The position numbers and the translations under genes were made by a program. The notes under the pieces were generated by a model. The model did no database searches. It saw only the letters and a program-made list of their open reading frames with translations, and was not told the origin of the DNA. A stretch of 36,510 bases of DNA. It comes from Acinetobacter sp. P8-3-8. Lineage in GTDB: Bacteria; Pseudomonadota; Gammaproteobacteria; Pseudomonadales; Moraxellaceae. Location: assembly GCF_000214135.1 (NCBI RefSeq), contig NZ_AFIE01000037.1, positions 1-36,510 of the forward strand, written 5' to 3'. This document shows, in pieces, positions 1 to 6,694 of this stretch (position 1 is its first letter; every line of letters starts with the position of its first letter).

Positions 1-89
1 AAGAGGCATAGCGAGGGTAAAATTGGGTTTGGCGATTTAATTTTACTATCTCGCTATTTTTTAGCCAACAAATGTCAACAGACCCTAGG
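1..89. mobile_element. Possible end of an insertion sequence, with hairpin
   Basis: No gene is visible here. Positions 8-22 and about 41-57 form a long imperfect stem (AGCGAGGGTAAAATT against AATTTTACTATCTCGCT), and the right arm runs into TTTTTT, so it could terminate a plus-strand gene lying to the left of the window. It is followed by a stretch that on the minus strand reads GGGTCTGTTGACATTTG, which resembles the terminal repeat style of several IS families, and then by CTAG. The family assignment is a guess, because no transposase reading frame is inside the window. Confidence 0.3.
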
Positions 90-169
90 AAGTTAGCATA
101 TAATTTAAATATGTTTACTTCCTAAGCTCCTTTTCTATTCTTTATAAAAGACGAGGGAGTTTAATAATT

Positions 170-928
170 TTAAACCTTTTGAATAAATAGATTACGATCA
201 AAACGATATTGTGGATAGAAAACACCATCTTCAGCGCGTTCACCAGCAGCAACGACCATCACTGGATATTCATCTGCATTTAAATTCAAGATTTTACGCA
301 CCATCGGCTCATCAAATCCTTCCATCATACAACTGTCAAAACCGTAAGCACGTAATGCCAATACGAGATTTTCACATGCTAAAGCAGTTGTTTTGGTTGC
401 CCAAAGTTTGGCGTCCGCAGGGGTATAAGCTGTCACAGGAAGCTGTTTATCAAATTGACGTGCTACTTTGAAAGCAACTTTCTTAAAGTTACCTAAGGCA
501 TTTAAATAACCTGTTTTATAGTTATAAGGAATAAAACGATAGTATCTTTTAACTAAAGGTGGGATTTCAGGGAAAGGGAACTCATTGATATTATTTTGAG
601 CCATTTCATCAATACGGTCAGTACGTGCAACACAAACAATGAGCTCAGCAGCAGTTCTTGCAGCAAACTGGTTTAAGCATGCTTTCACTAAACGTTTCTT
701 TTTCGGTTGTGATTGAACGACATAAAATGTCCACGGCTGTAAATTCGATGAGTTTGGTGCAAGCAAAGCTAAGTCTAAACATGCATCTAAAGTTTCAGCA
801 GGTATCAGCTTATCGGTAAATTTACGTACAGATCGGCGGCTTTCTACCACTTTTCTAAAATTCTCAACATCGATATCTTGTGGAGCAGCTTCGTAATAAC
901 GTTTTTTAGGTTGAGCATCTTGTGACAT
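170..928 (-). CDS. Nitroreductase family protein
   Basis: Flavin-dependent oxidoreductase of the nitroreductase superfamily, presumably cytoplasmic, using FMN and NAD(P)H; the natural substrate cannot be read from sequence. The N-terminal third carries the family hallmark RRSVRKF, where the basic residues contact the FMN phosphate, followed by LAPNSSNLQPW, the second conserved FMN-binding segment. The C-terminal part has the MMEGFDEPMVRKIL segment and a VVAAGERA strand typical of the fold. At about 252 residues it is slightly longer than minimal family members, with an N-terminal extension of about 25 residues. I chose the ATG at 928 over the one at 934 because the GAGAGA ribosome-binding site is properly spaced only for the former. 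It lies about 100 bp downstream of the enoyl-CoA hydratase gene on the same strand, with a terminator between them, so it is probably transcribed separately. Confidence 0.85.
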   Translation of the reverse strand: MSQDAQPKKRYYEAAPQDIDVENFRKVVESRRSVRKFTDKLIPAETLDACLDLALLAPNSSNLQPWTFYVVQSQPKKKRLVKACLNQFAARTAAELIVCVARTDRIDEMAQNNINEFPFPEIPPLVKRYYRFIPYNYKTGYLNALGNFKKVAFKVARQFDKQLPVTAYTPADAKLWATKTTALACENLVLALRAYGFDSCMMEGFDEPMVRKILNLNADEYPVMVVAAGERAEDGVFYPQYRFDRNLFIQKV

Positions 929-978
929 TGTCATTCTCTCATTCTAATAAAAATAATGGGTTTGTTTTAAACTAAAAA

Positions 979-1011
979 ACCACTTAGCCTTCGTGTTGAT
1001 TGCTAAGTGGT
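979..1011 (-). terminator. Rho-independent terminator of the enoyl-CoA hydratase gene
   Basis: A perfect 10-bp stem, ACCACTTAGC at 979-988 paired with GCTAAGTGGT at 1002-1011, has a 13-nt loop. On the minus strand it is followed immediately by TTTTTTAG. It sits just past the stop codon of the enoyl-CoA hydratase gene. Confidence 0.8.
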
Positions 1012-1032
1012 CTGTTATTTTCAATTCAACGA

Positions 1033-1833
1033 TTAGTTAAATTGAGCAAAATCAGGTTTGCGTTTTTGCATAAATGCTGCAACAGCTTCCGCCATTTCAG
1101 GTGATTTTACACGTTGCATAAATACTACCGCTTCATCATCAATACAATCAATAATTTCTTGAAGATTGTGTTTCATCAATGCTTTAGTTTGTTTTAAAGA
1201 CGCAAGTGGTAACGCTGCTAAAGTCTGTGCTTGTTTTAAGGCATGTGCATAAACATCTTCTTCAATGCTATTTACAATACCTGCATTCAACGCTTTTTCA
1301 CTGTTAAATTTCTGTGCAGTAAGCAATAATTCAGCTGCTTTATGATAGCCCGCTTGTTGAATTAACAATTTACTCGAAGCACCTTCAGGAGAAAGACCTA
1401 AGCTTACAAACGGAATTTGGAATAGGGCAGTGTTATCGCTATACACAAGGTCAGCATGAAGCAAAATCGTTACACCAATGCCAATTGCAACACCACGAAC
1501 CGCACAGATTAAAGGCTTAGATAGACGAGCAGCAGCTTTTAAAACAACGAAAGGAGGACCGTCACCTTCTTTACCTTCAAGCGGTGTTTGAATGAATGCC
1601 ATGAAATCTTGCATGTCATTCCCCGCACTGAAATCCGCATCTTCACCACGTAAAATGACAACACGTACATCTTTATCTTGATCGGCTTCATCAAAAGCTT
1701 TTGCAATCCATAGATAAAGTTCACCGTATAAAGCATTCTTTGCCTTTGGTCGGTTAATGGCTAAAGTCAGCACGCCATTGTCTAAATTCGCATTCAAATG
1801 TTCATGTGGTTGTTGAATACAACTAAGTGTCAT
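1033..1833 (-). CDS. Enoyl-CoA hydratase/isomerase family protein
   Basis: Crotonase-fold enzyme of 266 residues acting on acyl-CoA thioesters, most likely hydrating or isomerising a trans-enoyl-CoA in fatty-acid or related catabolism. The N-terminal part has the crotonase strand LTINRP-like segment (LAINRPKAKNAL), the first oxyanion-hole loop is seen in DFSAGNDMQDF, and the second in CAVRGVAIGIGVTILLHADLVY. LGLSPEGASS follows, where crotonases often place a catalytic or structural acid, then the helical C-terminus. The start is well supported by AAGGA nine bases before the ATG. It is a single gene, divergent from the nadM-like gene, with its own terminator. The exact substrate is unknown; the sequence does not separate hydratase from isomerase. 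Confidence 0.85.
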   Translation of the reverse strand: MTLSCIQQPHEHLNANLDNGVLTLAINRPKAKNALYGELYLWIAKAFDEADQDKDVRVVILRGEDADFSAGNDMQDFMAFIQTPLEGKEGDGPPFVVLKAAARLSKPLICAVRGVAIGIGVTILLHADLVYSDNTALFQIPFVSLGLSPEGASSKLLIQQAGYHKAAELLLTAQKFNSEKALNAGIVNSIEEDVYAHALKQAQTLAALPLASLKQTKALMKHNLQEIIDCIDDEAVVFMQRVKSPEMAEAVAAFMQKRKPDFAQFN

Positions 1834-1939
1834 CGTACTATCCTTGCTTTATAAATTAATTGAACTCTACGCCTTTATTATGTCGCATAATTTAAAATTC
1901 GACACAGACTGGTCAGTTCATAAAAAAGTTAGATCTGCT

Positions 1940-2506
1940 ATGAAATATACATTTGATTATCTCGTTTACATTGGTCGCTTTCAACCCTTCCATTTAGCAC
2001 ATATGCAAACGATTAAAATAGCATTGCAACAGAGTCAGTATGTGATTTTAGCACTGGGTTCTGCACAGGATGAGCGCAATATTAAAAATCCGTTCCTTGC
2101 AAAAGAACGTGAACAAATGATCTTATCTAATTTTTCAGAAGCAGATCAACAACGTATTCATTTTGTGCATGTGATTGATGTTTATAATGATGTTAAATGG
2201 GTGGAATTGGTCAAATCGCTGGTTGAAGGTGTGGTTAAACCAGAAGACAAAGTTGGTTTGATTGGACATTTTAAAGATGATTCATCTTATTATTTACAAC
2301 TTTTCCCTGAATGGAAAATGGTTGAGTTAGAAAGTCTAGTTGGTTCGATCTCGGCGACGCCATTGCGTGAAGCTTATTATCAGGGTGAAATTCGACAAGC
2401 TGAATTTCCACTGGGTACAGCAGAGTTTTTAGAAAAATTTCAACAAACTGAGATGTATCAGCAATTGAAGCATAAATTCCAAACTCAGGATAAATCTAAT
2501 CTTTAA
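1940..2506 (+). CDS. nadM: Nicotinamide/nicotinate mononucleotide adenylyltransferase, NadM-like
   Basis: Transfers AMP from ATP to NMN or NaMN, giving NAD or its deamido form; cytoplasmic. The nucleotidyltransferase signature GRFQPFHLAH (family GxFxPxHxxH) lies at about residues 12-21, and the second nucleotide-binding motif SISATPLR near residue 140. The length of 188 residues fits a single-domain NadM; I see no Nudix domain fused to it. The open frame extends 32 codons further upstream to 1844, but that part would overlap the promoter space of the divergent enoyl-CoA hydratase gene and has no family similarity, so I chose the ATG directly before YTFDYLVYIGRF. The ribosome-binding site there is weak. 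The de novo NAD gene nadB is in the same window but far away, at 22682. Confidence 0.8.
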   Translation: MKYTFDYLVYIGRFQPFHLAHMQTIKIALQQSQYVILALGSAQDERNIKNPFLAKEREQMILSNFSEADQQRIHFVHVIDVYNDVKWVELVKSLVEGVVKPEDKVGLIGHFKDDSSYYLQLFPEWKMVELESLVGSISATPLREAYYQGEIRQAEFPLGTAEFLEKFQQTEMYQQLKHKFQTQDKSNL

Positions 2507-2515
2507 GTTGTTAAT

Positions 2516-2605
2516 CGTTGCATTGATACTTCATGTTTTACTTATTTTGAGTCTATTCATTTATTGGTCTAAAAATAAAGTCACTGATAGAAGTATCAAG
2601 CAACG
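2516..2605. repeat. 90-bp segment bounded by near-perfect inverted repeats
   Basis: The left arm 2516-2532 (CGTTGCATTGATACTTC) pairs with the right arm 2590-2605 (GAAGTATCAAGCAACG), with a single unpaired A. The 57 bases between them are AT-rich and hold no open frame. It lies in the gap between the convergent nadM-like and argP-like genes. It may be a long-range hairpin or a small non-autonomous insertion. Confidence 0.6.
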
Positions 2606-2643
2606 CTATTCAATTGCAATCAACATTCTATAGCCTATAGCGA

Positions 2644-3534
2644 TTAACTTAAAATCAGTTGAGTTTGTTCAATCAAGGTTTTCGTTAAAGACTCTAGCTG
2701 GCTAGATTGTTGTTTCCAGTGATGCCAATACAATTCAAGTTCAAGTCCTGCTTCAGGCATGATTTCTATCAGTTTTCCGCTGGCTAATTCATTTTCAACT
2801 TGTAAATCCGGCACCATGCCATAGCCTAAATGAAGCAAAATCGCTTCAACAAATGCGGTGGAAGATGGAATGTAATGACATGGATACATATTGGCAGTTA
2901 GACCGTAAAGGCGTTGTATAGTTTGTATATGAACATGATCTTTATCATTAAAAATAACGGTTGGTGTATTTCTTAAAGCATTACGATGTATGCCATTCTG
3001 AAAATAATGCTGAATAAATTGTGGTGTTGCAACCATACGATACGACATTTTACCTAAAAGAGTTGCTTCACAGCCTTTCATTGGACTGAATTCTGTTGAA
3101 ATACAGGCATTGACCAAACCCGCTTCAAGGAGATGATGTGTTTGAGATTGATCATCAATTTTCAAATCAATCACAATTTTTTCTTCAATGAGTGTTTTTT
3201 GAATACTAGGCAAGAGCCATGTTGCTAATGAATCTGCATTGGATGCAATATTCAGTTTAAAAAATTGTGAATTCGAGCGTTGTCCTTGTAAGTTTTGAAT
3301 TAAATTCTGTTCCATGAGGCGATGATGCTGTAGAAAAAGCAGAACTTCTTGACCTGATTGCGTCACTTTACAGGGTCTTTCTCGAATGATCAGCACTTGT
3401 CCAAGTTGCTTTTCTAAAGTCTGTAATCTGAGCGTTACCGCAGAAGCTGTGATATTGAGTCGTGCAGCTGCCAATTCGAAACTCCCTGTTTCTGCAACGG
3501 CTAAAAAAGCTTCACTGTGTTTACTTTGCAGCAT
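2644..3534 (-). CDS. argP: LysR-family transcriptional regulator, ArgP/LysG-like
   Basis: DNA-binding regulator with an N-terminal winged helix-turn-helix (about residues 5-65, SFELAAARLNITASAVTLRLQTLEKQLG) and a C-terminal periplasmic-binding-protein-like effector domain. The segment TASAVTLRLQTLEKQLGQVLIIRERPC is close to ArgP/LysG rather than CysB-type regulators. It is divergent from a LysE/ArgO-family exporter, the classic arrangement in which ArgP/LysG senses arginine or lysine and switches on the exporter. The length of 296 residues is normal. The open frame can begin at a TTG at 3552, but the ATG at 3534 is better: it has a GGGA upstream and starts the conserved LQSKHSEAFLAVAETGSF. 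The specific ligand is inferred from context. Confidence 0.8.
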   Translation of the reverse strand: MLQSKHSEAFLAVAETGSFELAAARLNITASAVTLRLQTLEKQLGQVLIIRERPCKVTQSGQEVLLFLQHHRLMEQNLIQNLQGQRSNSQFFKLNIASNADSLATWLLPSIQKTLIEEKIVIDLKIDDQSQTHHLLEAGLVNACISTEFSPMKGCEATLLGKMSYRMVATPQFIQHYFQNGIHRNALRNTPTVIFNDKDHVHIQTIQRLYGLTANMYPCHYIPSSTAFVEAILLHLGYGMVPDLQVENELASGKLIEIMPEAGLELELYWHHWKQQSSQLESLTKTLIEQTQLILS

Positions 3535-3759
3535 AGAGATGTCCCGATTCAAATATAGTGATTAATCAAACTCATAAAATTCTATTGCATAAAACACGAT
3601 TGCCAAATGGTTAAAGTAAGAATATCAAATCAGCCATCAAGGCTATGAATGTCTTAATTACTATCTGATGTTACGCACTTGATTTAAATTAAGTAGGTGA
3701 AAAGAAAAAGCTAAATTTACACTACAGAGCCTTGCATCCAAAGTTTAAATTTAGGGAAT

Positions 3760-3907
3760 AGCCTTCGGCTCGAGGTACTTTTGTTTTGGCAAAAGTACCC
3801 AAAACCATTGTCATCCGCAGAACTCGTTCACTCTCGTCAAAATATTCAAAGTTTCGCAGAAACTTTACTTATTAGAAGAAGTCCTGCCTCAAACAATTGC
3901 GGATGAC
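3760..3907. repeat. Cluster of hairpins; likely dispersed repeat element
   Basis: This non-coding stretch contains several symmetrical parts: AGCC-TTC-GGCT at 3760-3770; GGTACTTTTG at 3774-3783 perfectly paired with CAAAAGTACC at 3790-3799 over a 6-nt loop; GTCATCCGCA at 3810-3819 inverted at 3898-3907; and inside that pair GTTTC-GCA-GAAAC at about 3851-3863. The nested layout and lack of any open frame suggest a REP/MITE-like interspersed element rather than ordinary promoter DNA. Copy number cannot be judged from one window. Confidence 0.6.
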
Positions 3908-4020
3908 GTTTTCGCGTATCAACATTCTTCTAGCTCCAACGTTTAATTTTAGAGTTACTGGGTAACATCAGTTACTAAAATAAAACCATGATCATAAAAC
4001 CAAGTATTATCAAAGCTTAA

Positions 4021-4071
4021 AAACCATAAACTAAGAAAAACCATAAGCTAAGAAAAACCATAAGCTAAGAA
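4021..4071. repeat. 17-bp tandem repeat, three copies
   Basis: Units AAACCATAAACTAAGAA, AAACCATAAGCTAAGAA and AAACCATAAGCTAAGAA follow each other without gaps; the first differs by one base. A partial fourth unit (AAACTTAG) follows. It is located about 100 bp before the exporter start, so repeat number could affect promoter spacing or regulator binding. Confidence 0.9.
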
Positions 4072-4171
4072 AAACTTAGTTAAGTTGATATTTATTTAGA
4101 AATACTCATTTTATAACTTTATCTTGGATAATAGCACAATTATTTAAATCAATTAAAAGTGTAGTTTCATC

Positions 4172-4771
4172 ATGTTGCAAAGTTATATGCAAGGTTTTGC
4201 CATCGGGATGAGTTTAATCATGGCGATTGGTGCGCAGAATGCTTTTGTACTCAAACAAGGCTTGAAAAAACAATATGTTTTTTGGATTTGTATGGTGTGC
4301 ATTGCCTCTGATTCGATCCTGATTTTATTGGGCGTACTTGGTTTTTCCAAAGTTATGCAAACCAACCCTGAATTGGTGGAATGGGCGAAATATTTAGGTG
4401 CAACATTTCTATTCTTTTATGGTGCGCAGCATTTTTATAAGGCATTCACAGCAACGACTAATTTATTGCCAAGTGAGAAAGATGAATCTAAGCTTTTGAA
4501 AATGGTGTTGATCTGTTTAGCATTAACTTGGCTAAATCCGCATGTTTATTTGGATACTGTGGTTTTAATTGGTTCGATTTCAACACAATTTGAGCATGCT
4601 AAGCTTCAGTTTGCTTTAGGTGCAATCACTGCTTCTTGGATTTTCTTCTTTGCTTTGGGCTTTGGCGCTCGCTTTCTATTGCCCGTTTTTAAAAGTGCTA
4701 AATCTTGGAAAATTCTAGATTTTATTATCGGTTTTGTGATGTGGGGAATTGCGACTTCATTGATTGTCTAA
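4172..4771 (+). CDS. argO: LysE/ArgO-family basic amino acid exporter
   Basis: Inner-membrane exporter of the LysE superfamily, expected to remove L-arginine, and possibly L-lysine or canavanine, from the cytoplasm. The length of 199 residues and five or six hydrophobic segments match the family. The N-terminal segment GFAIGMSLIMAIGAQNAFVLKQGL holds the conserved GAQNAFVL motif, and LALTWLNPHVYLDTVVLIG holds the conserved NPHVYLD motif. The gene is divergent from the ArgP-like regulator, which supports the assignment. A good ribosome-binding site is not visible before the ATG. Substrate choice between arginine and lysine cannot be decided from the sequence. Confidence 0.85.
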   Translation: MLQSYMQGFAIGMSLIMAIGAQNAFVLKQGLKKQYVFWICMVCIASDSILILLGVLGFSKVMQTNPELVEWAKYLGATFLFFYGAQHFYKAFTATTNLLPSEKDESKLLKMVLICLALTWLNPHVYLDTVVLIGSISTQFEHAKLQFALGAITASWIFFFALGFGARFLLPVFKSAKSWKILDFIIGFVMWGIATSLIV

Positions 4772-4824
4772 GGCTATCGAAACTAATTGGCTTTATTTGT
4801 TGTTAGTTGAAACTTTGAATAATA

Positions 4825-4860
4825 AAATCAAAAGCCTGATTGGCTTTTGATTTAATTTTT
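4825..4860 (+). terminator. Rho-independent terminator after the exporter gene
   Basis: A perfect 12-bp stem, AAATCAAAAGCC at 4825-4836 with GGCTTTTGATTT at 4842-4853, has a 5-nt loop and is followed by AATTTTTT. The A-rich left side means it could also work on the minus strand for the bcp unit. Confidence 0.85.
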
Positions 4861-4903
4861 TAATTTAAAAGCAGGGAAATTAACCTGCTTGAAGTAATGC
4901 TGA

Positions 4904-5002
4904 TCAGTTAAGCCTTTTTAAATTCTCAATAGTTCCCCTCTTTCTCAAAGAGGGGTTAGGGGAGATTCTTAGATGAGTAACTACTAAATTACTCTTAACT
5001 GA
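4904..5002. mobile_element. 99-bp MITE-like element with terminal inverted repeats
   Basis: Perfect 9-bp ends, TCAGTTAAG at 4904-4912 and CTTAACTGA at 4994-5002, bracket a segment with an internal perfect hairpin (CCCCTCTTT-CTC-AAAGAGGGG, 4935-4955) and a second short dyad GAGTAA/TTACTC. There is no coding capacity. Just outside the left end is a copy of the last codons of bcp (4880-4896), so the element lies between a degenerate and an intact bcp 3' end. Confidence 0.5.
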
Positions 5003-5008
5003 CTGCCA

Positions 5009-5470
5009 TTAACCTGCCTGAAGTGCTTTTAAGTCTTCTAAAACTTGTTCTGCATGACCAGCAGCTTTTACTTTGCGGTATTCTTTCACTAACTGACCAT
5101 TATGGTAAATAAAGGTTGAGCGTTCGATGCCCATCACTTTCTTACCGTACATATTTTTTTCTTTAATCACATCAAAGTGTTTACACAAAACTTCTTCTTT
5201 ATCACTGATCAAGTTAATGGTCAGTGATTGTTTTTCGGTAAAGTTTTGATGCGCTTTGACTGAGTCACGTGACACACCAATAATTGTTGTATGCAAAGCA
5301 TCAAACTGATCTTTTAAGCATGAAAAACCAACAGCTTGGGTTGTGCAACCAGGTGTAGAGTCTTTTGGATAAAAATACAAAACCAGCCATTCTGTCGGAA
5401 TTTCAGTCAGGTTAATTTCACCTGTTGTTGCTGGAAAGCTTTGATTCGGAAGTTGAATTGTTTCAGTCAT
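5009..5470 (-). CDS. bcp: Peroxiredoxin of the Bcp/PrxQ family (thiol peroxidase)
   Basis: Thioredoxin-dependent peroxidase that reduces hydrogen peroxide and organic hydroperoxides in the cytoplasm; 153 residues, the usual size. The peroxidatic cysteine is C42 in YPKDSTPGCTTQA, and the catalytic arginine is expected in the conserved GIERSTFIYH segment. Most PrxQ proteins of this type have a second cysteine five residues later; here that position is V47 and the nearest cysteine is C51 (FSCLKD). The protein may use C51 or act as a 1-Cys enzyme. The start has a clear AAGGATG ribosome-binding site. It lies 9 bp downstream of the DUF71 gene and is probably co-transcribed with it. Confidence 0.92.
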   Translation of the reverse strand: MTETIQLPNQSFPATTGEINLTEIPTEWLVLYFYPKDSTPGCTTQAVGFSCLKDQFDALHTTIIGVSRDSVKAHQNFTEKQSLTINLISDKEEVLCKHFDVIKEKNMYGKKVMGIERSTFIYHNGQLVKEYRKVKAAGHAEQVLEDLKALQAG

Positions 5471-5479
5471 TATTCATCC

Positions 5480-6175
5480 TTAAAGGTCATCATGGTTTAA
5501 TTCAAGTGCTAAAAAGGCATAATTTTCGTGATATAGAATATCACCTTTACGTACCGAAAGTGGTCTTTTAAAAATAGGTGCATCAATCACTGTAGTATGA
5601 AATTCACCTGCTTCACCACAAGGGTCAATATTTCGCGCAAGCAATTCCTCTACATAATCAAGGGTTAAAATCCGCCCTAAGTCTGCAATAGACATGCCTA
5701 AATTTAAATTTACAGTCACGATCATACATTCAAATCCAAGTGCGATAAGCTCATGTACAATCTCTAAACGTGGTTTTTGCCATAGCGGCATATACAATTT
5801 TAAATCACTACGATTACAAACCGCTTGGTTCCATTCAGCATGAGCGATCAAGTCAATATCGCCAGTGACTAATACTTCTGCGCCGAGTTGCTTAGCTTGA
5901 ACAAGTAAATCAACAAATGCTGTTTCATAGTTCGCCCAAGTTGCCGAAGCTTTTAAAATGGGTAAGCCAATTGCCTTAGCTTGAGCATGAATAATCTCTA
6001 AAGGCATTGCATGTGAGCGTGATCTTAAACCTTGTTCTTCGAGCATCACCATTAATGAGATGGGCTGACCTTGTTGCAAAGCATAATAAAGCGCAAGACT
6101 GCTATCTTTTCCACCACTATAAGAAGCAATGCATTTTTGTTTATTTGGATGAAGGGTGTTCCACTGACTTTGCAT
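5480..6175 (-). CDS. Dph6/DUF71-family ATP pyrophosphatase
   Basis: Adenylating enzyme of the PP-loop superfamily, 231 residues. The PP-loop ASYSGGKDSSLALYYAL at about residues 17-33 binds ATP. The family's second conserved part is seen in LGAEVLVTGDIDL and in the C-terminal LDPCGE-like segment NIDPCGEAGEFHTTV, which is characteristic of diphthine-ammonia-ligase-like (DUF71) proteins. Bacteria lack diphthamide, so the eukaryotic function cannot apply; bacterial members have been proposed to amidate other substrates, but the role here is unknown. It is followed 9 bp later by bcp, so they probably form a two-gene unit. The ATG start lacks a strong ribosome-binding site. Confidence 0.8.
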   Translation of the reverse strand: MQSQWNTLHPNKQKCIASYSGGKDSSLALYYALQQGQPISLMVMLEEQGLRSRSHAMPLEIIHAQAKAIGLPILKASATWANYETAFVDLLVQAKQLGAEVLVTGDIDLIAHAEWNQAVCNRSDLKLYMPLWQKPRLEIVHELIALGFECMIVTVNLNLGMSIADLGRILTLDYVEELLARNIDPCGEAGEFHTTVIDAPIFKRPLSVRKGDILYHENYAFLALELNHDDL

Positions 6176-6224
6176 GATTTTCTATGAGGTTCTATAAATT
6201 TCTAAAGGTTTTCAAAGTAAAGTG

Positions 6225-6251
6225 CTAAAAAAGCCTGCGTAAAGCAGGCTT
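6225..6251 (-). terminator. Rho-independent terminator of the queE-queC-secreted protein unit
   Basis: A perfect 8-bp stem, AAGCCTGC at 6231-6238 and GCAGGCTT at 6244-6251, is followed on the minus strand by TTTTTTAG. It is located 17 bp past the stop of the small secreted protein gene. Confidence 0.85.
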
Positions 6252-6267
6252 AATCATTGCAATAAAA

Positions 6268-6678
6268 TTATTTTTTCGCTTGTGCAGCTTTCATTGCTGC
6301 TTGAGTAAGTGTTTCTAATTTACTTGTAAGTTGTGGGCCAAAACAAGTTTTAAGCGATGCATTTTGTTGTTGAACAAAAGCTAAGCTTGAAGGGTTTTTC
6401 TTTTGGTTTATAGCACTTTGAATTTCCCACTTTTGAGCTTCAGTCACTTTACCTTGAGCATCAATTTGGCATGAGCAGAACTTGCTCACTTCAGCACTGC
6501 TTAATTTTCCACCTTTTGCTGTTTCTGTTTTACATACATTGACTAATGCTGATTTTACATTGGTACTTTTATACGCTTGTTGAAGTGGGTTTGCATCAGC
6601 AGCTTGAGCAGCAGAACCCATCATTGCAGCAATTGAAAACATTGAAGAAAGAAGAAGACCCGATTTTAAGTTTTTCAT
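6268..6678 (-). CDS. Small secreted cysteine-containing protein, function unknown
   Basis: I do not recognise a family. The 136-residue product starts with a convincing Sec signal peptide (KNLK, then a hydrophobic core LLLSSMFSIAAMMG, then AAQA, cleavage expected after residue 27), so the mature protein of about 110 residues should be periplasmic. It has four cysteines in the mature part: one in VNVCKTE, a CSC pair in SKFCSCQID, and one near the C-terminus in LKTCFGP, compatible with two disulfides or metal binding. The tail is rich in alanine and lysine. It begins 17 bp after queC and ends at a strong terminator, so it is probably co-transcribed with queC, although a periplasmic protein has no obvious link to preQ0 synthesis. 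Confidence 0.75.
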   Translation of the reverse strand: MKNLKSGLLLSSMFSIAAMMGSAAQAADANPLQQAYKSTNVKSALVNVCKTETAKGGKLSSAEVSKFCSCQIDAQGKVTEAQKWEIQSAINQKKNPSSLAFVQQQNASLKTCFGPQLTSKLETLTQAAMKAAQAKK

Positions 6679-6694
6679 AAACTGTACCTTGTTA

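Noticed and set aside
1844-1939. Longer N-terminus for the NadM-like protein
   Set aside because: The extra 32 codons lie almost directly against the divergent gene start, lack family similarity and have no ribosome-binding site.
4021-4071. CRISPR-like array
   Set aside because: The 17-bp units are directly adjacent with no spacers and there are no cas genes in the window.
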